A stretch of DNA of 35,821 nucleotides from Pseudomonadota bacterium (GTDB lineage Bacteria > Pseudomonadota > Gammaproteobacteria > Steroidobacterales > Steroidobacteraceae), in NCBI GenBank assembly GCA_021805275.1, contig JAJZFQ010000052.1, positions 1 to 35,821 on the forward strand, given 5' to 3'. This document shows positions 23,122-31,670 of this stretch, piece after piece. The notes beneath the pieces were generated by a model that was not told the DNA's origin, searched no databases, and saw only the letters and a list, made by a program, of their open reading frames with translations. Position 1 is the stretch's first letter. Every line of letters begins with the position of its first letter. Both the position numbers and the translations under genes were made by a program.

Positions 23122-24702
23122 TCAGCGGACCTCGTTGGGGGCGTGCTCGAGCGCGCGCAGGTCGCGACCGCGGGTCTCGTGGCCGTAGCGGGCAATCAAG
23201 ACCAGGGCGAGGAGCACTGGCACGGCAATCACGGCGGCGGATACACGCAGCGTTGGCACCAGTGCCAGTGCGCTGAGGCCCTGGCAGATCAGGCCGCCCG
23301 CCTTGCTGCAACCGGCCACCCAGCCGGTGGCGCGGCCACGGATACGCAGCGGGTAGCTTTCGGCCGAATAGGGCAGCAAGACGGATATGACGCCGGTCGA
23401 CCCGACCAGCAGCAACACCAGTGCAAGCAGCGGATGACTCGCAGTCGAGAGCCCGCTGTGCTGAAGAACCAGCGCGATGACCCCGGCTGCCGTGATCAAG
23501 GTCATGACCAGCAGGGCGCCCTTGGTGCTCCAGCGCGCATAGAGTGCGGCGGCAATGACGACGACTGGGGCGGCCAGGAGCGACGAGCGGGTAATCAAGG
23601 TTGCGGCGAGCGCCATGTTGCGACCCGCGGCGATCAGCTCTCCCGGTAACCACAGCAGGAGCCCGAAATTAACGAAGCCCCAGGCGAGACCGGCGACGGT
23701 CAGCGCCACCGTCGTGCCGAGGAAGCGTCGCTCGGCGGGAGGCAGGCTCGAATGATCGACAGTGGCCTCCTCGTCCCAGGCTTCGGGGTGTGTGATCACC
23801 ACGCAGCCGAAACGCTTGAAGGTCGCACGGGCTTCGTCCGGGCGGCCGATGTGGATCAGGAAGCGCGCGGATTCCGGTATCAACGGCGAGAGGGCGATCA
23901 GCAGTAGGCCCGAGGGCAGGTTGAGGAACCACATGATCCGCCAGCCGAACTGCGGTTGCAGCAGCGCGGAGAACCCCGATGCGGCGAGGTATCCGCCGAG
24001 CGCACCGATGCCCCCGACGAGCACCAGGCTCCAGCCGCGATGCCGGGTCGGCATGATTTCCGCGAGCAACGCGTACGCTACCGGCAGCAGACCGCCGGCG
24101 GCGGCACCCATCAGGAAGCACATGAACACATTCCAACCGAATGATGGCATGGCCCCGCAGATCGAGGTGCCGATGAACATGACTGCCGCAAGCAAGAGCG
24201 TGGCACGCCGGCCGTAGCGATCCGCGAGCGTTCCCCACAGGAATGATCCGAATGTCGCACCGGTGAGCGCCGACAGCGGTAGCAGCGAAACGGCTGCCGC
24301 GCTGAGGCCGTACTCGGTGCGCATGCCCGGAATGACAAATCCGAGCGAGCTGACTTTCATGATGTCGACCACGAGCGCGATCGCGAGCGCTCCGCAGGCC
24401 GCCCAATGCCATCGATTGAGGGGGGCGTCCTCCGGAGCCACGACGTGTTCGCGAATCACGGTGCGCTGCAGTACGGGCTGTTTGGGCAGCAGTCCGTAAA
24501 TCGCCGCCGCGATGCCCGTCAGGATGAACGCCATGCCCCAAAGCATCGGGGCACTCATCGGCATGCCCGCCATTCGATAATGCGTGCTGCGCGCCATGAG
24601 GAATGCCGGCAGATGCAGCAGCACGCCGATAACGACACCGAGCGCACCCAGCCAGAACGCACTCGAACTGCGCCGATCCGCGAATCTGAACCCTTCGCTC
24701 AA
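23122..24702 (-). CDS. MFS transporter, sugar-porter-like, with extra N-terminal membrane hairpin
   Basis: A 526-residue inner-membrane carrier. After two hydrophobic segments at about residues 12-35 and 50-72, and a polar linker, comes an MFS core: 'SFLWGTLADRYGRRATLLLAA' (the loop 2-3 motif with D-R-Y-G-R-R), 'LPVAYALLAEIMPTRHRG', 'PESARFLIHIGRPDEA' (the sugar-porter P-E-S motif) and 'SAESYPLRIRGRATGW'. Length exceeds the usual 430-480 because of the N-terminal addition. The start is a TTG at 24702, six bases after a strong AGGAGAT; a TTG five codons earlier lies within that site and is rejected. It lies 105 bases after the pyruvate carboxylase gene on the same strand and may share its transcript. 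Substrate: sugar, sugar acid or aromatic acid. Confidence 0.85.
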   Translation of the reverse strand: MSEGFRFADRRSSSAFWLGALGVVIGVLLHLPAFLMARSTHYRMAGMPMSAPMLWGMAFILTGIAAAIYGLLPKQPVLQRTVIREHVVAPEDAPLNRWHWAACGALAIALVVDIMKVSSLGFVIPGMRTEYGLSAAAVSLLPLSALTGATFGSFLWGTLADRYGRRATLLLAAVMFIGTSICGAMPSFGWNVFMCFLMGAAAGGLLPVAYALLAEIMPTRHRGWSLVLVGGIGALGGYLAASGFSALLQPQFGWRIMWFLNLPSGLLLIALSPLIPESARFLIHIGRPDEARATFKRFGCVVITHPEAWDEEATVDHSSLPPAERRFLGTTVALTVAGLAWGFVNFGLLLWLPGELIAAGRNMALAATLITRSSLLAAPVVVIAAALYARWSTKGALLVMTLITAAGVIALVLQHSGLSTASHPLLALVLLLVGSTGVISVLLPYSAESYPLRIRGRATGWVAGCSKAGGLICQGLSALALVPTLRVSAAVIAVPVLLALVLIARYGHETRGRDLRALEHAPNEVR

Positions 24703-24807
24703 CGGTATCTCCTGCAAAGTGGACTCGGCCGTTTACGCCGCACCCGCCGTCCCCGCGCAACTCATGATGTCGTTGGACCGTCGGTTCGCGCCCGCACCGC
24801 GCATCCC

Positions 24808-27800
24808 TCAGCGCAGCACGATGAGCAGATCCTTCGGATCGACCTGCTGGCCGGGCTTGACGAGAATCTCGGCGACTTCGCCGTCCATCTCCGCCCGAAC
24901 CTGCGTTTCCATCTTCATCGCCTCGAGGCTCACCAGCACATCGCCGCGGACCACCTTGCGTCCCACGCTGACCGCGATGGTCGCCACGGCGCCCGGCATC
25001 GGCGCACCGACCTGCTTCGCATCCCCCGGAACGGCTTTGCGCTGCGGCGGTCGTTTGGCGACCTGGCTGCGGTCCGCGACGCGCAGCGTGCGCGGCTGAC
25101 CATTCAGTTCCATGAACACCGTTCGGGTGCCGTCCTCGTGGACCTCGCTGCAGGCCACGTAGCGCACGAACAGCCGCTTGCCGCGCTCGAGGTCGATGCT
25201 GATCTCCTCGCCCGGCTCCATGCCGTAGAAAAACACTGAGGTCGGCAGCATGCCGACGTCGCCGTAGCGGGAGCGTTCCGCGGCGTAATCGAGCCAGACT
25301 TTCGGATACATCAAATATGAGGCCAAGTCATCGTCGCTGACGGTGCGCGGCGTAGCCTTCTGGATCTTGACGCGTTCGGCCTCCAGATCGACCGGCGGCA
25401 TCGAGGCACCCGGTCGCTGCGCGAGCGGCGCGGCGTCCTTGAGCACCTTGCGCTGCAGTGCCGCGGGGAAGCCCCCGTACGGTTGACCGAGGTCCCCGTG
25501 GAAGAAGCTCACCACCGATTCCGGGAACGGCACATCGACGCTCGGGTCCAGCACCTGCTCGCGCGTCAGACCGCTGGTGACCATCAGCAGCGCCATGTCG
25601 CCCACGACTTTCGAGCTCGGGGTGACCTTGACGATGTCGCCGAACAACTGATTGACGTCCGCATACGCCTGGGCCACCTGCGGCCAGTGGGCACCGTCGA
25701 TGCCGAGCGCGCGCGCCTGCTCACGCAGGTTGGTGAACTGTCCGCCGGGCATACCGTGCACGTATACTTCGGAGGCGCCGGCGCGGATATCGCTTTCGAA
25801 CGCACAATACAGCCGCCGGACCTGCTCCCAGTACGAGGAGAGCATGCGCAGGTTCGCCGGCTCGATCCCGGGGTCGCGCGGGCCGTGCCGCAGCGCCTCG
25901 ACGATCGAGCCGAGGTTCGGTTGCGAGGTGAGCCCGCTCATCGCATCGATGGCGCCGTCGATGGCGTCCGCGCCGGCCTCCACCGCCGCCAGCACGCTTG
26001 CGGCCGCAATGCCGCTGGTGTCGTGGGTGTGGAAATGCACCGGCAGGCCGGTCTCCTCCTTCAGTGCCTTGACGAGCGTAAAGGCCGCGCGCGGCCGGCA
26101 CAGTCCTGCCATGTCCTTGATGCCGAGCACGTGCGCCCCGGCGGCTTTCAGATCCCGGGCGAGACGCAGGTAGTAATCGAGCGTGTACTTTTTCTCGTGC
26201 GGGTCACTGAGATTGCCGGTATAGCAGATCGCGGTTTCGCACAGCCGGCCGCTCTCGAGCACCGCGTCGATGGCAACGCGCATGTTCTCGACCCAGTTGA
26301 GCGAATCGAAGATGCGGAACACATCGATGCCGCGCTCGGCGGCCTGCTTCACGAAGAAGCGCACCACGTTGTCCGGATAATTGGTGTAGCCGACCGCGTT
26401 GGCCGAACGCAGCAGCATCTGCAGCAGCAGATTCGGCATCCGCTCGCGCAGCACCGCAAGTCGCTGCCAAGGGTCCTCGCGCAGAAAGCGCATCGCCACG
26501 TCGAAGGTTGCCCCACCCCAACACTCCACCGAGAACAGCTGCGGCGTCAGGCTGGCGTAGTAGGGCGCGATCGCGGCCATGTCGAAGGTGCGCATGCGCG
26601 TGGCGAGCAGCGACTGGTGCGCGTCGCGCATCGTCGTGTCGGTGAGCAGCACGCGCTGCTCGGCGAGCATCCAGCGGGCGAAGCCCTCCGGGCCGAGCTC
26701 ATCGAGTTTCTGCTTGGTGCCGGCCGGCGCCGCCGCCGGTGGCACGGGCGGCAGCTTCGGCTGCTCGATCCGCTCCGGGCGTGGCCGGGCGCGGGTCTCG
26801 GCATTGCCGTTGACGATGGTTTCGGCGATGTGGGTGAGGATGCGGCTTGCGCGATCGCGCTTGCGCGGCCAGTGAAAGAGCTCCGGCGTCTCGTCGATGA
26901 ATTTGGTGGTGTAGGAGCCGTCGGCGAAGCGCCGGTGAGTGATGACCTGATCGAGGAACCGCAGGTTGGTCACCACGCCGCGGATACGAAACTCCCACAG
27001 AGCGCGGTGCATGCGCGCGATCGCTTCTTCCGGGGTCGAGGCCCAGGCGGTGACCTTCACCAGGAGCGAATCGTACGAACGGGTGATGATCGCACCGGTG
27101 TAGGCGGTGCCGGCATCGAGCCGGATGCCAAAGCCGGCGGGGCTGCGGTAGGCGCTGATCTTGCCGTAGTCCGGAATGAAGTTGTTCTCCGGATCCTCGG
27201 TCGTCACCCGGCACTGCAGGGCGTGCGCCTGGATGCGGATGTCCTGTTGCGCCGGCACGCCGCTCTCGCTCGTGCCGAGGCGCGCCCCTTCGGAGATGCG
27301 GATCTGCGCTTTGACCAGATCGATTCCGGTGGCGCATTCGGTCACGGTGTGCTCGACCTGGATGCGCGGATTGACCTCGATGAAGTAGAACTTGCCGCTC
27401 TCGGCATCCTGGAGGAACTCCACGGTGCCGGCATTGCGATAACGGGCGGCGCGGCCGATGGTGAGCGCCGCCTGACAGATCTCCTCGCGCTGCGCCGCCG
27501 TCAGAAACATCGCCGGGGCGCGCTCGACGACCTTCTGGTTGCGCCGCTGCACGGTGCAGTCGCGTTCGAACAGGTGCACCAGGCCGCCGTGGGCGTCCCC
27601 GAGGATCTGCACCTCGACGTGGCGCGCCCGACGCACCAGCTTCTCCAGGTACACCTCGTCGTTGCCGAACGCGGCCTTCGCTTCCCGCCGCGCGAGCGGC
27701 AGGAGTTCCTCGAGCTGTTGGTCGCTCTCGATCACGCGCATGCCCCGGCCGCCGCCGCCCCAGCTGGCCTTGAGCATGACCGGATAGCCGATCTGCTGCG

Positions 27801-28254
27801 CGAGGCGCATGCACTCGGGAAGAGTCTCGGGCAGCGGCGCGGTGGCCGGCATGACCGCGACACCGGCCTGCTCGGCGAGATTGCGCGCCGAGACCTTGTT
27901 GCCGAGCAGGCGCATCGTTTCGGGCTGCGGGCCGATGAACACGATGCCCTCGCGCGCGCAGCCCGCCGCGAACTCCGGATTCTCCGAGAGGAACCCGTAA
28001 CCCGGATGCACCGCATCGACGCGCGCCTCGCGGGCCACGCGCAGGATGTCCTCGATGTCCAGATACGCCTCGATCGGGCCCTTGCCCTGACCGACCAGGT
28101 AGGCCTCGTCGGCCTTGGTGCGGTGCAGCGAGAAGCGGTCCTCGCGCGAATAGATCGCCACGGTCCGCAGTCCGAGCTCGTTCGCGGCTCGCATCACGCG
28201 AATGGCAATTTCGCCCCGATTGGCGATGAGAATGCTGCGAATTCTGTGTGGCAT
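24808..28254 (-). CDS. pyc: Pyruvate carboxylase, single-chain
   Basis: About 1148 residues, the size of one-chain pyruvate carboxylase, which makes oxaloacetate from pyruvate, bicarbonate and ATP. Biotin carboxylase: 'ILIANRGEIAIRVMRAA', ATP-grasp 'GGGGRGM' near 166-173, 'FIEVNPRIQVEHTVTE'. Carboxyltransferase: 'LTDTTMRDAHQSLLATRMRT' from about residue 537, 'VECWGGATFDVAMRF', 'HFHTHDTSG'. The C-terminal biotinyl domain has 'SLEAMKMETQV' with the biotin Lys near 1114. The start is the ATG at 28254 or a GTG four codons upstream. A minus-strand TATGAT (28289-28284) is a likely -10. It replenishes the TCA cycle when the neighbouring pathways deliver pyruvate or lactate; it is divergent from the isoaspartyl peptidase gene. 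Confidence 0.97.
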   Translation of the reverse strand: MPHRIRSILIANRGEIAIRVMRAANELGLRTVAIYSREDRFSLHRTKADEAYLVGQGKGPIEAYLDIEDILRVAREARVDAVHPGYGFLSENPEFAAGCAREGIVFIGPQPETMRLLGNKVSARNLAEQAGVAVMPATAPLPETLPECMRLAQQIGYPVMLKASWGGGGRGMRVIESDQQLEELLPLARREAKAAFGNDEVYLEKLVRRARHVEVQILGDAHGGLVHLFERDCTVQRRNQKVVERAPAMFLTAAQREEICQAALTIGRAARYRNAGTVEFLQDAESGKFYFIEVNPRIQVEHTVTECATGIDLVKAQIRISEGARLGTSESGVPAQQDIRIQAHALQCRVTTEDPENNFIPDYGKISAYRSPAGFGIRLDAGTAYTGAIITRSYDSLLVKVTAWASTPEEAIARMHRALWEFRIRGVVTNLRFLDQVITHRRFADGSYTTKFIDETPELFHWPRKRDRASRILTHIAETIVNGNAETRARPRPERIEQPKLPPVPPAAAPAGTKQKLDELGPEGFARWMLAEQRVLLTDTTMRDAHQSLLATRMRTFDMAAIAPYYASLTPQLFSVECWGGATFDVAMRFLREDPWQRLAVLRERMPNLLLQMLLRSANAVGYTNYPDNVVRFFVKQAAERGIDVFRIFDSLNWVENMRVAIDAVLESGRLCETAICYTGNLSDPHEKKYTLDYYLRLARDLKAAGAHVLGIKDMAGLCRPRAAFTLVKALKEETGLPVHFHTHDTSGIAAASVLAAVEAGADAIDGAIDAMSGLTSQPNLGSIVEALRHGPRDPGIEPANLRMLSSYWEQVRRLYCAFESDIRAGASEVYVHGMPGGQFTNLREQARALGIDGAHWPQVAQAYADVNQLFGDIVKVTPSSKVVGDMALLMVTSGLTREQVLDPSVDVPFPESVVSFFHGDLGQPYGGFPAALQRKVLKDAAPLAQRPGASMPPVDLEAERVKIQKATPRTVSDDDLASYLMYPKVWLDYAAERSRYGDVGMLPTSVFFYGMEPGEEISIDLERGKRLFVRYVACSEVHEDGTRTVFMELNGQPRTLRVADRSQVAKRPPQRKAVPGDAKQVGAPMPGAVATIAVSVGRKVVRGDVLVSLEAMKMETQVRAEMDGEVAEILVKPGQQVDPKDLLIVLR

Positions 28255-28328
28255 GCGTTCGTTCACCGGTAAAATCCGTCCCGATCATAACGGCTGCAGG
28301 CGCGGTGCGCGCGGGGTACTCGTTCTAT

Positions 28329-29249
28329 ATGTATGCCATTGCGATTCATGGGGGCGCCGGAGCGCTACCCGCACACGGACTGTCGAGCGAGCGGCAGCGG
28401 CTCTACCATGACGGGCTCGCCGCGGCGCTCGATTGCGGCTATGCCGTGCTCGAGCGGGGCGGCTCGAGTCTCGAGGCCGTCACGGCCGCGGTGCGTACCC
28501 TGGAGGACGATCCGCTGTTCAACTCGGCTCGCGGCGCGGCGCTCACCCGCGAGGGCGGCGCGGAGCTCGACGCGGCGCTGATGGATGGGCACACCCTGCG
28601 CGCCGGGGCGGTCGCCACGGTGCGGCACGTGAAGAATCCGATCGAGCTGGCGCGCCGCGTGATGGAAAAATCCCGCCACGTGCTGCTGGTCGGCGCCGGT
28701 GCCGAGGAATTCGCGCTCGAGGAAGGCCTCGAGCTCGTGCCCAACACCTATTTTCGCACCGCCGAGCGCCATGCGGAACTCGAGCACCTGCGCAGCGGGC
28801 GCAGCGTTTCGGAGTTGATGCCCTCATCGCAGGGCACGGTCGGGGCGGTCGCGCGCGATGCGGCCGGCCATCTCGCCGCAGCCACCTCGACCGGTGGCAT
28901 GGCCAACAAGCGGCCCGGGCGCGTCGGCGACTCGCCCATCATCGGCGCCGGCACGTACGCGAAGGACGGCGTATGCGCGGTATCAGCGACCGGGCACGGG
29001 GAGTACTTCATGCGCCTAGTCGCCGCCCACCACATCGCTGCGTCGGTGGAGTATCGGGGCGTCGACCTGGCTGCGGCGGTGCGCGAGACTCTGCACGAGC
29101 GCTTGCGTGACCTCGGCGGCACGGGCGGCATCATCGCGGTGGATGGCGAGGGGCGGATCTGCCTCGACTTCAGCACCGAGGGGATGTTCCGCGCCGCCCG
29201 CGACTCGACCGGGCTGCGCGTGGTGGCGAGCGGCGCCGCCGAGCGCTGA
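28329..29249 (+). CDS. Isoaspartyl peptidase / L-asparaginase, Ntn-hydrolase type
   Basis: A 306-residue plant-type asparaginase (IaaA family). It opens with 'AIAIHGGAGALP', has 'LEDDPLFNSARGAALTREGGAELDAALMDG' in pieces across residues 58-87, and the autocleavage site S-Q-G-T-V-G-A-V in which Thr170 becomes the N-terminal nucleophile of the small subunit; 'STGGMANKRPGRVGDSPIIGAGTYA' follows as two typical blocks. It removes isoaspartyl residues from peptides and hydrolyses asparagine. No signal peptide, so cytoplasmic. The ATG at 28329 has only a G-rich stretch about 12 bases upstream. It is divergent from pyc over 74 bases and ends before a strong hairpin. Confidence 0.93.
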   Translation: MYAIAIHGGAGALPAHGLSSERQRLYHDGLAAALDCGYAVLERGGSSLEAVTAAVRTLEDDPLFNSARGAALTREGGAELDAALMDGHTLRAGAVATVRHVKNPIELARRVMEKSRHVLLVGAGAEEFALEEGLELVPNTYFRTAERHAELEHLRSGRSVSELMPSSQGTVGAVARDAAGHLAAATSTGGMANKRPGRVGDSPIIGAGTYAKDGVCAVSATGHGEYFMRLVAAHHIAASVEYRGVDLAAAVRETLHERLRDLGGTGGIIAVDGEGRICLDFSTEGMFRAARDSTGLRVVASGAAER

Positions 29250-29277
29250 CCCGGCGCTCCACCACCGCAGCCTGGCA

Positions 29278-29312
29278 CCCCCGGCGGTGGCCCGAAGGGC
29301 CACCGCCGGGGG
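29278..29312. terminator. Perfect 16-pair bidirectional terminator hairpin
   Basis: CCCCCGGCGGTGGCCC (29278-29293), loop GAA, GGGCCACCGCCGGGGG (29297-29312): a perfect GC-only-rich stem between two convergent genes. A second small hairpin, GGCACG/CGTGCC (29311-29330), adjoins it. No T-run on either side. Confidence 0.7.
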
Positions 29313-29332
29313 CACGGTGCGCGTCGTGCCCT

Positions 29333-29998
29333 TCAGAGTGCGTCGTGCCCGCTGTGACGGAGGGCGGCGGCGGTCTCCGCGGCCAACAGCCGCATCCCCT
29401 GGACGCGTGCGCGCTGGTGCGCAGCACCGCCCTCGGCGGCGCCCTGCAGCAGCTCTGCCCACAGCTCCGGGGTGTTCAGCCAGCGCGGGCGCAGCCATGT
29501 CCACAAGCGCTGGCCCAGCTGATGGGCGCCGAGCACGCTGCGCGCTGCGAGCCACTCGGCGCACAGCGGGTGCATGCCGAGCACCAGGCGCGCCTGGACG
29601 GCGTGGCGGCGGGCGAGCGACCATGCGTAGACGAACACCAGTTCCGTGGCCGAGACTGCTTGCGTTACGGTGAACACGCGCTCATAGGCGGATTCCGGCG
29701 GCAGGTCATTGATCTGGCGTGCAAGGTCAAGGTTCTGCCAGCGATGCGGATCGGCGAAACCCGCATCGAACAACAGGTACGGGTACGCGGCCGCGCGCCG
29801 CCGGGCCGGTCCATCGAGCGCCAGCCACCCCTCGGCGATCTGCTGCGCGGCGCGGTGCGGGCTGCCCGCACGCGCCTGCTCGGCGAGCACCTGGAAGCAG
29901 AATCCGTTCAGTTCGGGCAGCGCCTCGATCACTTCCCGCGGCGGTCCTGCAACCCATGGACCGTGCCCGTCGCGAGTATCCCATTCGTGGTCGGACAT
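29333..29998 (-). CDS. Unknown alpha-helical protein divergent from a FlhC-like gene
   Basis: A 221-residue soluble protein that I do not recognise. It is rich in Ala, Leu, Trp and Arg and looks all-helical, with no signal peptide, membrane segment or cysteine cluster. Notable blocks are 'ALPELNGFCFQVLAEQA' near residues 26-42, 'YPYLLFDAGFADPHRWQNL' near 72-90 and 'VFVYAWSLARRHAVQARLVLGM' further on. The start is firm: an ATG seven bases after GGAGG, with a GTG one codon earlier unlikely. It is divergent from the FlhC-like regulator, sharing a 187-base control region, so it may be its target or partner. Coding on this strand is supported by the good ribosome site and by the absence of a better frame opposite. 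Confidence 0.7.
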   Translation of the reverse strand: MSDHEWDTRDGHGPWVAGPPREVIEALPELNGFCFQVLAEQARAGSPHRAAQQIAEGWLALDGPARRRAAAYPYLLFDAGFADPHRWQNLDLARQINDLPPESAYERVFTVTQAVSATELVFVYAWSLARRHAVQARLVLGMHPLCAEWLAARSVLGAHQLGQRLWTWLRPRWLNTPELWAELLQGAAEGGAAHQRARVQGMRLLAAETAAALRHSGHDAL

Positions 29999-30107
29999 CA
30001 CGCATCCTCCGTGTGACCTTCGTTTGACCCTCGTCCCGGCACCGATGGTAGCGCTGCCGCGGCCGGCTGCACCCCTGCATTTGCATTAAATTTCGAAGAT
30101 TCGCGCC

Positions 30108-30124
30108 ATTGCGCCCGGCGCGCA
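30108..30124. promoter_or_regulatory. Inverted repeat upstream of the FlhC-like gene
   Basis: TTGCGC and GCGCAA form a perfect six-base inverted repeat around a short GC spacer, within the 187-base intergenic region. A weak -10 (GACAAT) lies shortly downstream. An AT-rich tract with TTCGAA lies just upstream near 30080-30100. It could be an operator for either divergent gene; support is weak. Confidence 0.3.
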
Positions 30125-30185
30125 AAGGCCGACAATGGCGTTCTGGGGGGAATGCACGGCACGGTTCGACCGGGAAGGAAGCGCC

Positions 30186-30752
30186 ATGCGTATCGTCGAG
30201 GATCGCTACGAGGGGGAGCTTGAGAGCTTCCATTTGGCGCTGCGCTTCGTGCGCTACGAGGCGCGCACCCGCACCATCCGCACCTTCACCGGGCTCACCG
30301 ATCACCGCATCCGCAAGCTCTGGCAGCGGTATTGCGGCGGTGCGCGCGAATTACCGCGCCATCGCGGCAAGTCCCCGCAGCAGGCCGGCTTTTTCACCCG
30401 CTCGGCGCGGGTACGCCTGGAGGCCTCGCTGCTCGCCGCGGCGTACTGCGCCTGCGGTCTGGCCCGCGAGGAGCCCGCCGTACGGCGGACCCGACCCGCC
30501 GCCGGGGGGCTGCGGGTCGGAACGCTGCTGTGCGACATCTATGACTACTACCGCACCCTGGTGCCCGAGCCGGCAATCTCATTCGAGCATGCGGTATTCC
30601 TCGCCGAGTGCCTGCGCGGGGGCGAGCAGCTCACGGTGCGCCGCTGCGCCAAGTGCCACGGTCCGATGGTCCTCGAGCGCTTCCCGATTCGCCGCCGCTG
30701 GTGCGATCATTGTCTCCCCCTCAAAGGAGTCCGGACCCCGCGCGGCGCCTGA
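30186..30752 (+). CDS. FlhC-like transcriptional regulator
   Basis: A 188-residue protein, near E. coli FlhC (192). An N-terminal helical part includes 'TRTIRTFTGLTDHRIRKLWQRY' in two adjoining stretches (27-49), resembling the FlhC DNA-binding helix, then 'ELPRHRGKSPQQAGFF', matching FlhC's 'PKG..P.S..WF' region. The C-terminal zinc site is complete: Cys154, Cys157, Cys173 and Cys176, C-x2-C-x15-C-x2-C, against C-x2-C-x16-C-x2-C in E. coli. FlhC normally acts as FlhD4C2 to activate flagellar genes, but no FlhD is encoded beside it, and no flagellar genes are in the window. The ATG follows GGAAGGAAG. The next gene, nudC, starts 18 bases later, so the two may be one transcript. Confidence 0.78.
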   Translation: MRIVEDRYEGELESFHLALRFVRYEARTRTIRTFTGLTDHRIRKLWQRYCGGARELPRHRGKSPQQAGFFTRSARVRLEASLLAAAYCACGLAREEPAVRRTRPAAGGLRVGTLLCDIYDYYRTLVPEPAISFEHAVFLAECLRGGEQLTVRRCAKCHGPMVLERFPIRRRWCDHCLPLKGVRTPRGA

Positions 30753-30770
30753 ACGCATCGCAGCTTCGCC

Positions 30771-31670
30771 ATGAATCCCGTTCGCCCGAATTTCTTTGCC
30801 GGCACGTATATCGACCGTCGCACCGAGGTGCGCGAGGAGGCCGACTGGCTGGAGCGCGCATTGGCCGATCCGCACTGCCAGTTCCTGCTTGCGCGCGGCA
30901 CGCGTCAGCTGGTGCACGCTGCGCCGCAGCCGCATGTCGCGTTCGTGTCCGGCCGCCACCCGGCGGTGGCGGCGGCCGAGCCGGAGCGCTTCGTGTTGCT
31001 CGGCTGGTTTCGCGAGCGTCGCTGCGTGCTGCTGTCGCTCGCACCTGAATGGCCGGACGCCGACTTGCCCGAGGGCAGCGCGTTCGAGGAGCTGCGCCCG
31101 CTCTCCCCGCAGCTCGAGGCCGAGGAGGCGGGCCTGCTCGCCTATGCCCGCGCGCTCGCGCTCTGGCGGGTCCGCCGGCGCTACTGCGGCGTATGCGGTG
31201 GGCCGACGGTGCCGGCCCGTGCCGGCCACAGCCTGATCTGCGCCGATCCGGCGTGCGCCGAGGAATACTTCCCGCGCATTGATCCGGCGATCATCGTGCT
31301 CGTGACCGACGGTGAACGGGCGTTGCTCGGGCGCCAATCGAGTTGGCCGACCGGCCGGTACTCGACCATCGCGGGTTTCGTCGAGCCGGGTGAGAGCCTC
31401 GAGGACGCCGTGCGGCGCGAAGTGATGGAGGAGACCGGCATCCACGTCCTCGGGTGCCGGTACGATTCCTCGCAGCCCTGGCCGTTTCCCGCCTCGCTGA
31501 TGCTGGGATTCCAGGCGGTCGGGGCTGCCGGGGCCGTGCAGGTCGGTCGGGAACTCGAGGATGCGCGCTGGTTTTCCCGCGCCGAGGTGCGCAGCGGGGC
31601 GATCACGCTGCCGCCGGCGCACTCCATTTCCCGCCGGTTGATCGAGGCCTGGCTCGGAGCGCCGCTCTAG
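30771..31670 (+). CDS. nudC: NADH pyrophosphatase / NAD-cap hydrolase NudC
   Basis: A 299-residue Nudix hydrolase, slightly longer than E. coli NudC (257) because of a longer N-terminal domain. The zinc ribbon has Cys139, Cys142, Cys157 and Cys162; the Nudix box starts at Gly202 ('GFVEPGESLEDAVRREVMEE' and 'TGI') with all catalytic glutamates; the NudC-specific S-Q-P-W-P-F-P-x-S is at 234-242. It cleaves NADH and removes NAD caps from RNA. Its TAG stop shares one base with the GTG start of the next gene, so the two are translationally coupled. Confidence 0.96.
   Translation: MNPVRPNFFAGTYIDRRTEVREEADWLERALADPHCQFLLARGTRQLVHAAPQPHVAFVSGRHPAVAAAEPERFVLLGWFRERRCVLLSLAPEWPDADLPEGSAFEELRPLSPQLEAEEAGLLAYARALALWRVRRRYCGVCGGPTVPARAGHSLICADPACAEEYFPRIDPAIIVLVTDGERALLGRQSSWPTGRYSTIAGFVEPGESLEDAVRREVMEETGIHVLGCRYDSSQPWPFPASLMLGFQAVGAAGAVQVGRELEDARWFSRAEVRSGAITLPPAHSISRRLIEAWLGAPL

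Noticed and set aside
23115..23126. Palindrome CTGAGCGCTCAG between the GH39 and MFS genes
   Set aside because: It is only 12 bases with no loop and arises from the two facing stop codons; too short to call a terminator.
21327..23195. A 622-codon open frame on the minus strand
   Set aside because: Antisense to the GH39 gene, which has a signal peptide and both catalytic glutamates.
25483..28272. A 929-codon open frame on the plus strand
   Set aside because: It runs antisense to pyruvate carboxylase, whose frame has full family motifs. High-GC codon use creates long antisense frames; the translation is Arg/His/Gly-rich with no recognisable domain.
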